Below are positions 1 to 7,285 of a stretch of DNA of 17,993 nt, piece by piece (position 1 is the stretch's first letter; each line of letters opens with the position of its first letter). This DNA is from Myxococcales bacterium (lineage in GTDB: Bacteria > Myxococcota > Polyangia > Polyangiales > Polyangiaceae). The stretch spans positions 1 through 17,993 of the forward strand of contig JAGQIY010000265.1 of assembly GCA_020430865.1 (NCBI GenBank), written 5' to 3'. The notes below the pieces were generated by a model. It was given only the letters and a program-made list of their open reading frames with translations. It ran no database searches and was not told where the DNA came from. The translations under genes and the position numbers were made by a program.

Positions 1-129
1 CACACCGCGCCCACGCCGTCAGCGCCGGTCGCGAAGCCGCCAACCGCGGCTCCGCCGGCCACCTCGAGGCCACCAGCCAGCAAGCAGCCCAAGGGCAAAG
101 ACGGCAAGCCGTGGGAAGAGTGGATGTAG
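1..129 (+). CDS. C-terminal tail of an unknown Pro/Ala-rich protein (partial)
   Basis: Frame 1 is open from the window edge to a TAG at 127-129 and gives 42 residues. The first part is rich in Ala, Pro, Thr and Ser (PTPSAPVAKPPTAAPPATS). It then becomes basic (SKQPKGKDGKP) and ends WEEWM. Pro/Ala-rich linkers with a charged end are common in secreted, membrane-anchored or kinase proteins of myxobacteria, but nothing here identifies a family. The stop codon lies within the left arm of a hairpin at 128-153. The real gene starts before the window. I assign no function. That it is coding rests only on the open frame, the protein-like composition and the hairpin placed exactly at the stop. Confidence 0.6.
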   Translation, partial: HTAPTPSAPVAKPPTAAPPATSRPPASKQPKGKDGKPWEEWM

Positions 130-153
130 CGCCCGAAGGCTCCGTCGGGCGCT
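128..153. terminator. Hairpin between convergent genes
   Basis: A perfect 9-bp stem, AGCGCCCGA (128-136) pairing with TCGGGCGCT (145-153), encloses an 8-nt loop. It overlaps the stop codon of the plus-strand gene and lies about 55 nt beyond the stop of the convergent minus-strand phosphoesterase. There is no T-tract on either side, as is common for GC-rich genomes. It is probably a bidirectional transcription end or 3'-end stabiliser. The stem is seen in the sequence; the function is inferred. Confidence 0.55.
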
Positions 154-209
154 GGCGCCGCAGCAAGAAGACTGGCCGCGAGGGCGACTGAATTCCCCGA
201 TCGCGGACC

Positions 210-1235
210 CTAAGCCGGGCAGAGCTGGGCCTGGATACGCGTCTGGTCTCCGTCGATCTCCACCCGCACGTGGTGCCTGAAGCGCCGCCGCCGCGCGACT
301 CTTCTCACTGCCCACTCTGCTGCCTCCCTCAGACCCGGGTCCGCTGGTCTCGTGCCCTGCTTCGTTCCGTGAAGGGGTTGGGGGGGAGGCGCGTCGTCAG
401 TCGTAGAAATGGCCATGCGGAAAACGCGAGGGACCCGTGCAGCGTTGACGTAGTAGGTTTCCGCCTCGCGTTCGATCCACCTGCGCTCACCACCGCCCTT
501 GAGGGCGTGGTGCATGTGGCCCGCGAGGACTGCGCGCACGCGCTTGCCAAGACGTTCGGCGTGGACCAGCGCCCCACGCAGATCGGGGTCTCCGAAATCC
601 CCTGCGGTTCGACGAAAGTCACACCCCCAGATCGCATCCCGGGTGTCGCCCAGCCCCGTCGGACCGTTGTGAGCGAGGAAGACCAGCTCGCTCGAGGCGT
701 CGTCGACGAGCTGCCTCAGTCGCGTCTCCGACTCCTCGAGCGACGCCACGCCGAACGCGCGTTTCATCAATGGTCGGAACGCGAGGCGCGGGCCCCCGAA
801 GGAGTGGGGACGCGCGGCGACGACACTCAACGTTCTCGTGCGGAAACGAAACCGGTGCAGGCTGAAGCCGACCAAGGGTACGGGCCCGAGCGCCTCCGCC
901 AGCTCCTTGCGGCGCCGCTCCTCACCCCCGCTGGCTAGCTCGATCAGCGAGCCAACACCCGAGATCTCTGCGGCGAGCTGCGCTGGAGTGATGGCGTCGT
1001 GATTGCCCGGAAGCACCAGCGCCGGCTTCTCGAGGCGCGCGATGGAGCGCGCGACCTTGAGCGTTCCGCCGACCGTGTAGCCCCCGAGATCCCCGACGAA
1101 GAGCACGAGATCATAGTCGCTCTGGTTGAAGTACTCGACGTCGGGTGGCCCCCAGAAGGCATGGATGTCACCCACCACCGCGATGCGGATGGGGGGATCT
1201 TCATCTGCGTTCGAAGCTGCTTCGTTCGCGCTCAT
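210..1235 (-). CDS. Calcineurin-like metallophosphoesterase, TIGR04168-like
   Basis: Predicted dinuclear-metal phosphohydrolase; substrate unknown. With the ATG at 1235 the protein has 341 residues. All five phosphoesterase blocks are visible: VVGDIH (Asp23, His25), FVGDLGG (Asp49), PGNHD (Asn78, His79), LAHNGPTGLG (His189) and AGHMHH (His240, His242). The run LAHNGPTGLG, then GDFGDPDL, then GHMHH is characteristic of the TIGR04168 family of cyanobacteria and plants, which gives a sharper call than generic phosphoesterase. After the catalytic core there is a basic C-terminal tail with an RRVARRRRFRHH stretch. The frame stays open upstream to a GTG at 1310, adding 25 low-complexity residues. 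Neither start has a clear Shine-Dalgarno, and I prefer the ATG. The gene is single, convergent with its left neighbour and divergent from the glycosyltransferase operon. No signal peptide, so probably cytoplasmic. Confidence 0.85.
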   Translation of the reverse strand: MSANEAASNADEDPPIRIAVVGDIHAFWGPPDVEYFNQSDYDLVLFVGDLGGYTVGGTLKVARSIARLEKPALVLPGNHDAITPAQLAAEISGVGSLIELASGGEERRRKELAEALGPVPLVGFSLHRFRFRTRTLSVVAARPHSFGGPRLAFRPLMKRAFGVASLEESETRLRQLVDDASSELVFLAHNGPTGLGDTRDAIWGCDFRRTAGDFGDPDLRGALVHAERLGKRVRAVLAGHMHHALKGGGERRWIEREAETYYVNAARVPRVFRMAISTTDDAPPPQPLHGTKQGTRPADPGLREAAEWAVRRVARRRRFRHHVRVEIDGDQTRIQAQLCPA

Positions 1236-1525
1236 CGGCTGGTGTTCGTTGCTCGGTTCTGCGTCGCCAGGACAGGGTGCCTCTCCTCGAGACGCGGTTC
1301 GTCCGGCCACCCCGACTGCACGAGCAGCCTAGCGCGGACCGTGTTTCCTGGCAGGTATCGCTACTGCGCGCGGTGTTTCGAAAGCGTTTCCCTGATTCGC
1401 TAAAATATTACCGTGCGGAGATAATGCGGCGTCGAACTCGAGCCGCTAGCGTGCCTTAGCCAGGGTCTGTGGTCCCCCTGCCAAGCGGCACGGGTGATCG
1501 CGGCTCGTGGGGCCGTCTGGCTGAT

Positions 1526-1554
1526 TTGCTCGGCCCCTGACGATCCTCTATAAC
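1526..1554 (+). promoter_or_regulatory. Sigma70-like promoter for the glycosyltransferase operon
   Basis: TTGCTC (1526-1531) and TATAAC (1549-1554) are separated by exactly 17 nt. The -10 box matches the TATAAT consensus at five of six positions and the -35 box at three of six. Transcription would start near 1561, giving a leader of about 38 nt before the GTG at 1599. The rest of the 1236-1598 divergent spacer holds an AT-rich patch near 1397-1430 (TAAAATATTA), which may serve the minus-strand phosphoesterase. I see no other structure there. Confidence 0.5.
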
Positions 1555-1586
1555 GCCGCCACGCTGACGCTACGCGTCGAAGTCCC

Positions 1587-1592
1587 AAGGAG
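1587..1592 (+). promoter_or_regulatory. Ribosome binding site deciding the GTG start at 1599
   Basis: AAGGAG lies 6 nt before the GTG at 1599-1601. The family's conserved beginning (MRVLHVLQ) starts exactly at that codon, so the GTG is well supported. Confidence 0.7.
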
Positions 1593-1598
1593 AGCAGG

Positions 1599-2804
1599 GT
1601 GCGCGTCCTCCACGTCCTACAGATGTCCCTTCCGGCTCAGACCGGCTACTCGATTCGAACCAGCTACATCATCAAGGGCCAGGCCAAGCTGGGGTACGAG
1701 TCGTACGGCGTCACCTCGGCACGACACCCCAAGCCCGAGGCGAGCGTGGAGGTAGTGGAGGGCGTGTCTTACCGCCGCACTCCAGAGCTGACGGGACCTC
1801 AACCACCCCTGGTGCGAGAAGCCCGGCTGATGAGCGCGCTGTTTCGTTCCGCCTCGCGGGCGATTCGCGACTGGAAGCCCGACATCGTCCACGCACACTC
1901 CCCGATGCTCGTGGGTTTGCCCGCGATGCTCGCCGCCAGGCGGCACCGCTTGCCGTTCGTCTACGAGGTGCGGGACCTGTGGGAGAACGCGTCGGTCGTG
2001 CACGGCAAGTTCCGCGAGGGCTCACTGCAGTACAGGCTCGCCCGGGGCGGAGACACGCGGGTATTCCAGAACGCCGATGCCGTGGTCACGATCTGTCAGG
2101 CCATGCGTGACCACATCGCGCCCCGCGTGGGGCGTCTCACCGACCTGCACGTGATCGCGAATGGCGTTACCGCAGGGAATTTCGTTCCACAGGATCCTTC
2201 TCCCGAGCTGCTTGCGCGCTACGGTGTGGAGGGCAAGCGACTGTTCGGCTTCCTGGGGTCATTCGAGCCCTGGGAGGGACTGCCCGATCTGATCGCGGCC
2301 GTGCCCAAGGTCGTCGCGGAGGTCCGCGACGCGCACCTGATCGTCGTGGGCGGCGGTCACATGGACCAGCCCGTGCGGGAGCTGGTGAAGCAGCGTCGCC
2401 TGGACGCGCACGTGACCTTCACCGGTCGGGTGCCGCACGCCGAGGTGCAGCAGCTGCTCGCCTTGCCCGAGTTGCTCGTCTACCCACGGGTCAGCAGTCT
2501 GGTCACGGAGTTGACGACGCCCATCAAACCCCTCGAGGCCATGGCGATGGCGCGCCCCGTGCTCGTGAGCGACGTGAAGGCCCTGCTCGAGCTGGCCAGA
2601 CCCGGCGAGACGGGGCTGGCGTTCCGAGCTGGAGACGTCGACGACCTGGCGCGCAACATCGTGAAACTGCTCGACGACGCCGAGCTCAGGCAGCGGCTGG
2701 GCAGGAATGCGCGCGCGTACGTTGAGCGTGAGCGCGATTGGGATACGCTGGTCGCTGGCTACGCGGACGTGTATCGCGCTGCACGGGCCAAGGCGGCGGC
2801 TTGA
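1599..2804 (+). CDS. Family 4 glycosyltransferase, exosortase/PEP-CTERM-associated type
   Basis: Transfers a sugar from an activated donor to a lipid-linked or polymer acceptor at the cytoplasmic face of the membrane. Of the 401 residues, the N-terminal acceptor domain (1-190) starts MRVLHVLQMSLPAQTGYSIR and includes HAHSPMLVGLPA (98-109) and YEVRDLWEN (122-130). The C-terminal GT-B domain has FLGSFEPWEGLPDLI (218-232), the VVGGG turn (249-253) and the donor-binding LTTPIKPLEAMA (305-316). The N-terminal block and the TELTTPIKPLEAMA run resemble the TIGR04063-type transferases found beside exosortase A loci. No exosortase or PEP-CTERM protein is in this window, so the likeness marks subfamily rather than context. 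The GTG start has a good Shine-Dalgarno. The stop is 9 nt before the deacetylase ATG, so the two are co-transcribed. Sugar specificity cannot be read. Confidence 0.9.
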   Translation: MRVLHVLQMSLPAQTGYSIRTSYIIKGQAKLGYESYGVTSARHPKPEASVEVVEGVSYRRTPELTGPQPPLVREARLMSALFRSASRAIRDWKPDIVHAHSPMLVGLPAMLAARRHRLPFVYEVRDLWENASVVHGKFREGSLQYRLARGGDTRVFQNADAVVTICQAMRDHIAPRVGRLTDLHVIANGVTAGNFVPQDPSPELLARYGVEGKRLFGFLGSFEPWEGLPDLIAAVPKVVAEVRDAHLIVVGGGHMDQPVRELVKQRRLDAHVTFTGRVPHAEVQQLLALPELLVYPRVSSLVTELTTPIKPLEAMAMARPVLVSDVKALLELARPGETGLAFRAGDVDDLARNIVKLLDDAELRQRLGRNARAYVERERDWDTLVAGYADVYRAARAKAAA

Positions 2805-2813
2805 GGAGCGAGC

Positions 2814-3959
2814 ATGGGTGAGTCGGACGTGGATGAAACGGGAGTGAACGCGCTCGTTGCCCCTCTCCGGGAGCGCTTGTCGCGGGCCTTGCGTCCCCGC
2901 GGTGCTGCCTTCGGTCAGGGAGGCTTCGACCCGAGTCGCCCCGACGATCGCACTCGCGTCTACCTCACCGTCGACACCGAGTGCGCGGAGGAGCGCAACC
3001 TGGGAGGCCGCGTGCAGCCTCCGCTGGGCTACGACCTACGTGTCTGGGGTCGCTTCGCCAATCGAGACGAGGAGCTCGGCGTACCTCTCATCATGAGCGA
3101 GCTCGAGGCCTACGGTATGCGGGGCACGTTCTACACCGAGGCCATTGGCGCGCACCATTTCGGCAAGCCAGGGCTCTCGGAGGTGTGCCAGCAGATACTC
3201 GAGCGTGGGCACGACGTGCAGCTCCACGTGCACCCGGTGCAGCGCGACGCGCGCCTCGAGCAGGGACGGGCGCGGGTCTCCGACAACATCAGTGCTTATT
3301 CCCTCGCGGAACAGACCGCGCTGCTGCGCGAGGGCATCGATCTGCTCACCGAGGCTGGCGTGCCTCGGGACTCGATCCGCTCCTACCGGGCGGGGAATTT
3401 CGGAGCCAGCAACCTCACCTGGCGAGCGATGGCGGGCGCGGGTCTGACGCTGTCCAGCAACTACAACCCCTGCTACTTCGACCTGCACTGCGCCATGCGC
3501 AGTGACAAGGCTCTGGCGGGCCTGTTTCCCACGGAGGTCGATGGCGTATGGGAGCTACCGATCACGAACTTCCGGCAACCGAACGGGGGGCACCGCCACC
3601 TTCAGGTCATGGCGGTGAGTCTGGCGGAGATGGTCCACTGTCTGCGCGCGTGTCGCGCGCGGGGGATTCGTCACGTCACCTTCGTCACTCACTCCTTCGA
3701 GTACTTCCACATCGACTCCATCTCGGCGCGCAGAGCCCACAAGAACTCGATCAACATCGCGCGCCTGCGTGGCCTGCTCGAGTTCGTCTGCGCCCATGAC
3801 GATGAGTTCGTGATGGAGACCGTCGGCGAGCTGGCTCGGCGCCTGCCGCAGCAGGTCCCCGACGTGCGTGAGTATCCGGCGGAGCCGCGGGCGCTGCACT
3901 GGATGCGCTTGGTCGAGCAGGGGGTGAAGCGTGTGAGCGCTCACGTCCCGCTGCCTTGA
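2814..3959 (+). CDS. Polysaccharide deacetylase-like protein (NodB-related, WbmS-like)
   Basis: Predicted metal-dependent N-deacetylase acting on an amino-sugar glycan. In 381 residues the NodB-type signs are YLTVDTE (Asp54, Glu56 of the first motif), GTFYTEA (104-110), GHDVQLHVHP (132-141, with the His138-x-His140 pair), YRAGNFGASN (191-200) and THSFEYF (292-298, late His). The VDTE plus QLHVHP form matches the WbmS-like branch seen in surface-polysaccharide loci more than classical NodB. No signal peptide is visible and the first 45 residues look disordered, so it probably works in the cytoplasm on a precursor. The ATG at 2814 is served by GAGGAG at 2803-2808, which overlaps the stop of the glycosyltransferase, a strong sign of translational coupling. 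Substrate unknown. Confidence 0.8.
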   Translation: MGESDVDETGVNALVAPLRERLSRALRPRGAAFGQGGFDPSRPDDRTRVYLTVDTECAEERNLGGRVQPPLGYDLRVWGRFANRDEELGVPLIMSELEAYGMRGTFYTEAIGAHHFGKPGLSEVCQQILERGHDVQLHVHPVQRDARLEQGRARVSDNISAYSLAEQTALLREGIDLLTEAGVPRDSIRSYRAGNFGASNLTWRAMAGAGLTLSSNYNPCYFDLHCAMRSDKALAGLFPTEVDGVWELPITNFRQPNGGHRHLQVMAVSLAEMVHCLRACRARGIRHVTFVTHSFEYFHIDSISARRAHKNSINIARLRGLLEFVCAHDDEFVMETVGELARRLPQQVPDVREYPAEPRALHWMRLVEQGVKRVSAHVPLP

Positions 3960-3974
3960 GAGAACGGAGCTGAC

Positions 3975-4814
3975 ATGCTGAGAAAGAACACGCGACCGAT
4001 CATCCGCGGGGCAGAGCCTTGGTCCAGCGTCGGGTCCGGAGACAATGCCCGCGTCGGTATCCTGCTGTGCCACGGCTTCACCGGCAACCCGAGCAGCGTG
4101 CGCTGGTTGGGAGAGCAGCTCGCCGCGCGCGGCTTCGCGGTGGAGCTGCCGCGCTTGCCAGGGCACGGCAGTCACTGGCTCGACATGGCGAAGACCTCCT
4201 ACGACGACTGGCGCGCAGGTTTCGTGCAGGCTCTGATCGAGCTCAAGGACCGCGCCGAGCATGTGATCGTCGCCGGTCTCTCGATGGGGGGGACGATCGC
4301 CCTCGACGTCGCCTGGGAGTTCGAGCGGGACCTGGCCGGCGTGGTGGCGATCAACGCGACGGTGCTGGAGCGCGAGGGTCTGCTCGCCAAGCTCGCACCG
4401 GTGCTGCAGTACGTTGTCCCGGTGGCGCCGGCCAAGGCTGCCGGCCTCGTGGAGAACGACGCCGCTAGCGCGGGCGTCGATGAACAGGCTTATGCCTTCG
4501 TTCCGGCTGCAGCAGGCAACTCGTTCCTGAGCCAGCTGAGCCGGATCCGCCGGCAGCTTCCGCAGCTGCACTTGCCGGTGCTCGTTGCGTACGCGCCCCA
4601 GGATCACAGTGTCCCTCCAGCGAACTCCCGCGCGATCCTGGATCTCGTCGGATCCTGGGGAGAGGAGCTGGTCTTGCCACGTTCGTATCATCTGGCGACG
4701 ATGGATCTGGATCGGGAACTGCTCGAGGAGCGCATCGCAGAGTTTGCGCGAAGGGTGAGTCAGGAGCGGCAGAAGCCGCGCTCCCAGCCGAGCAGCGACC
4801 AGGCTGCAGGCTGA
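3975..4814 (+). CDS. Alpha/beta hydrolase, carboxylesterase/monoacylglycerol lipase-like
   Basis: A 279-residue single-domain serine hydrolase. The oxyanion-hole HGFTG is at 33-37, the nucleophile elbow GLSMGG puts Ser103 at its centre, Asp210 lies in YAPQDHSVPP, and His239 in SYHLATMD completes the triad. The LPGHG motif (61-65) and short lid region (about 130-180) fit the carboxylesterase/monoacylglycerol lipase group. It is 15 nt after the deacetylase, with GGAG (3966-3969) 5 nt before the ATG. In this cluster it may remove an acyl group from a glycan or lipid intermediate, but that is only inference from position. There is no signal peptide, so it is likely cytoplasmic. The C-terminal 20 residues are polar and variable. 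Confidence 0.85.
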   Translation: MLRKNTRPIIRGAEPWSSVGSGDNARVGILLCHGFTGNPSSVRWLGEQLAARGFAVELPRLPGHGSHWLDMAKTSYDDWRAGFVQALIELKDRAEHVIVAGLSMGGTIALDVAWEFERDLAGVVAINATVLEREGLLAKLAPVLQYVVPVAPAKAAGLVENDAASAGVDEQAYAFVPAAAGNSFLSQLSRIRRQLPQLHLPVLVAYAPQDHSVPPANSRAILDLVGSWGEELVLPRSYHLATMDLDRELLEERIAEFARRVSQERQKPRSQPSSDQAAG

Positions 4815-4842
4815 CCCAGTAGCCTGGGCGCGGGCTGGAGCA

Positions 4843-5601
4843 TTGCCGAAGCCCCAGGGCGGCACTACATCTCAGACGATGAAGGGGCCAGACAGCGGCG
4901 CGGTTGGCCTCGATGACGAGGAGTTGGGGTTCGCCGCAGGGCGCCGCGCGCGGCTGACTTCGTTGCTGGTCGGGATGGTGGCGCTGGGCGCGCTGGCGAC
5001 CACGGGGGCCGCGTTGACGCCGAGCCTCCTGGCGCATCGACCGCTGCTCCTGATCGCGATGAACCCCAGCATCCCCCACCTGATCACGGTCGCGCCGGCG
5101 ACCGAGTGGAGCGCGTTCCTGGCGATCGGCGTGCTGCGATTGATGCTCGCAGACCCTCTCTATTTCGCGCTCGGGCGCTGGTTCGGTGTGGACGCGGTGC
5201 AGTGGGCCGAGCGTCGAGCGGGGCGCTGGGCTGCCTACACTCGATTCCTCGAGGCAGCGTTCAATCGCTGGGGCAGCTTGCTCGTGTTTCTGTCGCCCTA
5301 CGGAATCGTGTGCTTGCTGGCGGGTGCGTCTGGCATGAGCCTGAAGCGATTCTGGGGGCTCAACTTTCTGGGGACTCTGAGCCTGGTCTTGCTGCTGCGC
5401 CTCTTCGGGCAAAGCCTGGCGGAGCCAATTGCGGCGCTCACGGCCTGGGTCGACTCGAACTCCACCTGGTTGACCTACGTCGCGGTGAGCGTGATCGGCG
5501 TGGGTCTGTTGCTGCGCCGGCTGACTCGTCGTCCCGATCGTCGTGCTCGAGATCTCGAGATCGATCTCGGGGATGAATCCGTAAGGAAACATCGGCCCTG
5601 A
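4843..5601 (+). CDS. DedA/VTT-family-like integral membrane protein
   Basis: A 252-residue membrane protein with hydrophobic segments at about 39-61, 90-112, 144-164, 172-192 and 207-225. The order ADPLYFALGRWFG (103-115), an amphipathic stretch, then FLSPYGIVCLLAGASGMSL (149-167) and FWGLNFLG (170-177) follows the DedA/VTT pattern (the D..gY.lGr.fG block, then the re-entrant r..P......aG...m....F block). DedA proteins include lipid scramblases and undecaprenyl-phosphate flippases, so recycling a lipid carrier for the glycosyltransferase operon is a reasonable guess. The usual motif residues are diverged (SPYG for R..P). The start is uncertain: a TTG at 4843 has GGAG only 2 nt upstream, and an ATG at 4879 has no clear site. 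The tail after 226 is basic, then acidic. Confidence 0.65.
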   Translation: MPKPQGGTTSQTMKGPDSGAVGLDDEELGFAAGRRARLTSLLVGMVALGALATTGAALTPSLLAHRPLLLIAMNPSIPHLITVAPATEWSAFLAIGVLRLMLADPLYFALGRWFGVDAVQWAERRAGRWAAYTRFLEAAFNRWGSLLVFLSPYGIVCLLAGASGMSLKRFWGLNFLGTLSLVLLLRLFGQSLAEPIAALTAWVDSNSTWLTYVAVSVIGVGLLLRRLTRRPDRRARDLEIDLGDESVRKHRP

Positions 5602-5618
5602 GGTGGAGCCAGCAGGGC

Positions 5619-5655
5619 GACTCGCTCGCCCACGCCCTCAGGGGGCGGGCGAGTC
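5619..5655. terminator. Strong hairpin between convergent operons
   Basis: GACTCGCTCGCCC (5619-5631) pairs with GGGCGGGCGAGTC (5643-5655): a 13-bp stem with one G-T wobble and an 11-nt loop. It lies 18 nt after the stop of the DedA-like gene and 27 nt beyond the stop of the convergent DTW gene. No run of T follows. It is placed to end transcription from both sides. Confidence 0.65.
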
Positions 5656-5681
5656 TTGCCGCGAACTGGGCAGACAGGACA

Positions 5682-7019
5682 CTAGGCCTCGACTTCCGTC
5701 GAGAGCGCCCCGGCGCGCAAGAACTCCAGGATGCTCACGGCGTTGCCCAGGCGTCGACCGGCTCGGCCTGGTAGCCCCAGGTCGCGTGTGTCGAGGCCTT
5801 CGTGCTGGAGAACTCGCTCCAGGTCCCCGCGCGGGGCGCCGCGGCGCACGTTGAAATAGACGGCCTTCAACAAGACGAAGCCGACCCGTTGCTGAGGGCC
5901 AGACGGGGCGGCCCCATCCTCTCCCGTGGCGAGAGGATGCATCGGCGAGCCAGCGGCGCCGTGAGCCTCGTGCAGGATGTCCCAGGTAGATTGATTCCAT
6001 GCGGCAAAAATGTCCCCGGGGCGGGTGAACTCCCTCCAGGCGCGAAGCACGTCCCCCAGGGCGGGAGCGTCTCCGAAGCTCTCGCGGGACAGCTCGAGGT
6101 GCATCAGGTGTTGATCCGACACTTGCTCGAGCGGCTGGACGAGGCTCGAGAACACGTCGCCGGTCGCCGGGCGACACGCCACCCAGTACAGTAGCTGGTT
6201 CCTCCAGCCTGGAGGCACCTGCTTGCGGCACATCAGCTCAGGGGGAGGCGCCGACGCCTCGCCGCACACGACCACCAGTCGCTCGTAGTGCTCGAGCAAG
6301 GCGCGGGGGATGGCCCGACTCGCCTTGTTGCGCTTGCGCTTGCGTCGTCGGCCGCCGCCCTTGCTCGCGAAGTCGATCTGCTGATCGATCATGCGGTCGA
6401 AGGAGCCAAGGAGACGTTCGAGCCCCTCCAGTCCGGGCTCGAGTTGCTCGAGTGCCTGAGTGATCGCCTCCAGGGTCGACACGCATTCCTCACGCGGTTC
6501 CTTGCGGATTCGGTAGCGGCTCGGCTCCTCTGGCCTCAAGGCATAGTGCGGCAGCGCGTGCAACCAAGGATTCTCGCGATACATGGTGTGAGCGTGATGC
6601 CAGGTACCATCCAGGACGATGAGTTGTCGTGGGCGTTCCGCAGGGGCCAGCTCCGACAGCAGCTTCGCCTCCGGATGGGGATAGAGCAACCCGGTGCCCG
6701 GCTCGACGTCGAGCTCACGTCGGATGCTGCGCCCAGTGTCCGACCAGCTGATTTCTGCGCGTACATTGCGCAGGCCGAGCTCAGCGAAGCGTGCAGTGCC
6801 GATGGGGTGAAAGCGCTCTCGCGGGTGCTGCAAGATCAAGATGCGCGTTTGATTGTCGACACGCGCGAGGTCTTCACACACGCACAGCGCCTCGGGCTTG
6901 TGGCAGCGGTAGCACACGGCTCGATGCGTGACCCCGGGCTGCTCAGCGCGAAGCCGCCCTGCCGCGTCCAGCACGGGTTGGCTCGCGGGAGAGCGCACGG
7001 CGTGCAAGTCCTTGGTCAC
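5682..7019 (-). CDS. DTW-domain tRNA-uridine aminocarboxypropyltransferase with an extra DnaQ-like domain
   Basis: The N-terminal part (about 30-240) is a DTW domain, the family of TapT and TapA/TapB, which transfers the aminocarboxypropyl group of S-adenosylmethionine to uridine in tRNA (acp3U). Visible are the zinc-type CYRC and CVC cysteines (36, 39, 46, 48), LILQHPRERFHPIGTARFAE (61-80), and LDGTWHHAHTM (136-146), which holds the family signature. A basic linker (GGGRRRKRKRNKASR, 221-235) follows. The last 200 residues are not part of the usual family and read as a DnaQ/RNase T fold: LVVVCGEA (248-255), VFSSLVQP (289-296), AAWNQSTWDIL (339-349) and GRAGRRLGNAVSILEFL (418-434). The first catalytic Asp is Cys252 and the last is Asn427, so exonuclease activity is doubtful. 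GTG start with a weak site; a GTG at codon 8 with AAGGA upstream is an alternative. It is transcribed alone. Confidence 0.85.
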   Translation of the reverse strand: MTKDLHAVRSPASQPVLDAAGRLRAEQPGVTHRAVCYRCHKPEALCVCEDLARVDNQTRILILQHPRERFHPIGTARFAELGLRNVRAEISWSDTGRSIRRELDVEPGTGLLYPHPEAKLLSELAPAERPRQLIVLDGTWHHAHTMYRENPWLHALPHYALRPEEPSRYRIRKEPREECVSTLEAITQALEQLEPGLEGLERLLGSFDRMIDQQIDFASKGGGRRRKRKRNKASRAIPRALLEHYERLVVVCGEASAPPPELMCRKQVPPGWRNQLLYWVACRPATGDVFSSLVQPLEQVSDQHLMHLELSRESFGDAPALGDVLRAWREFTRPGDIFAAWNQSTWDILHEAHGAAGSPMHPLATGEDGAAPSGPQQRVGFVLLKAVYFNVRRGAPRGDLERVLQHEGLDTRDLGLPGRAGRRLGNAVSILEFLRAGALSTEVEA

Positions 7020-7111
7020 GATCTGCTCGGTTTCTCGGGGGTGAGTCGCCGTGTTCGCGGCGCTCCAGTCAGCCTTGGCGTTCCGCTTCGCGCGGGGGGA
7101 TGCTCTCTAGC

Positions 7112-7231
7112 ATGCCGAAGCTGATTGAGAAGCCGACACGCATCGAAGCCGCAGGAAACAAGCCGAAGCTGATCGACGAGTACGTGTGCTTGCCCGCGTT
7201 CTCTCCGAGCACCGTGCATCGAGACGAGTGA
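7112..7231 (+). pseudogene. Cupin-protein remnant with internal in-frame deletion
   Basis: This 39-codon reading frame starts MPKLIEKPTRIEAAGNKPKL, continues IDEYV, and ends CLPAFSPSTVHRDE. From memory of the small single-domain cupin family, the first part (PTxIEAAGNxPKxIEEYVGRVN) is its conserved beginning and the AVCLPAFSPxTVHRDE part its conserved end. The whole beta-barrel of roughly 80-90 residues between them, with all metal-binding His and Glu, is absent. The join falls at a Val codon (GTG) present on both sides of the expected gap, which fits a microhomology deletion. Both preserved parts remain in one frame. An ATG at 7100 would add four residues. The product cannot fold as a cupin. 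It sits on the opposite strand between two minus-strand genes. The family recognition is from knowledge, not a search. Confidence 0.65.
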
Positions 7232-7285
7232 TCTACGCGGCCGTGGACCGCTGACCTCACCCCCAGATCCAGACGCACGGAGGGG

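Noticed and set aside
3555..4865. Long minus-strand open frame opposite the deacetylase and hydrolase genes
   Set aside because: Antisense to two genes with clear catalytic motifs. Its translation is Arg/His/Gln-rich with no recognisable domain, as expected from a GC-rich shadow frame.
5546..5568. Overlapping palindromes CTCGAGATCTCGAG and GAGATCGATCTC
   Set aside because: They fall within the last codons of the DedA-like gene (RDLEIDLGD), where repeated GAG/GAT/CTC codons produce such symmetry. No reason to call an operator.
4465..5592. 375-residue minus-strand frame opposite the DedA-like gene
   Set aside because: Gln/Arg/Pro-rich shadow frame with no domain. The plus-strand membrane protein has the proper segment pattern.
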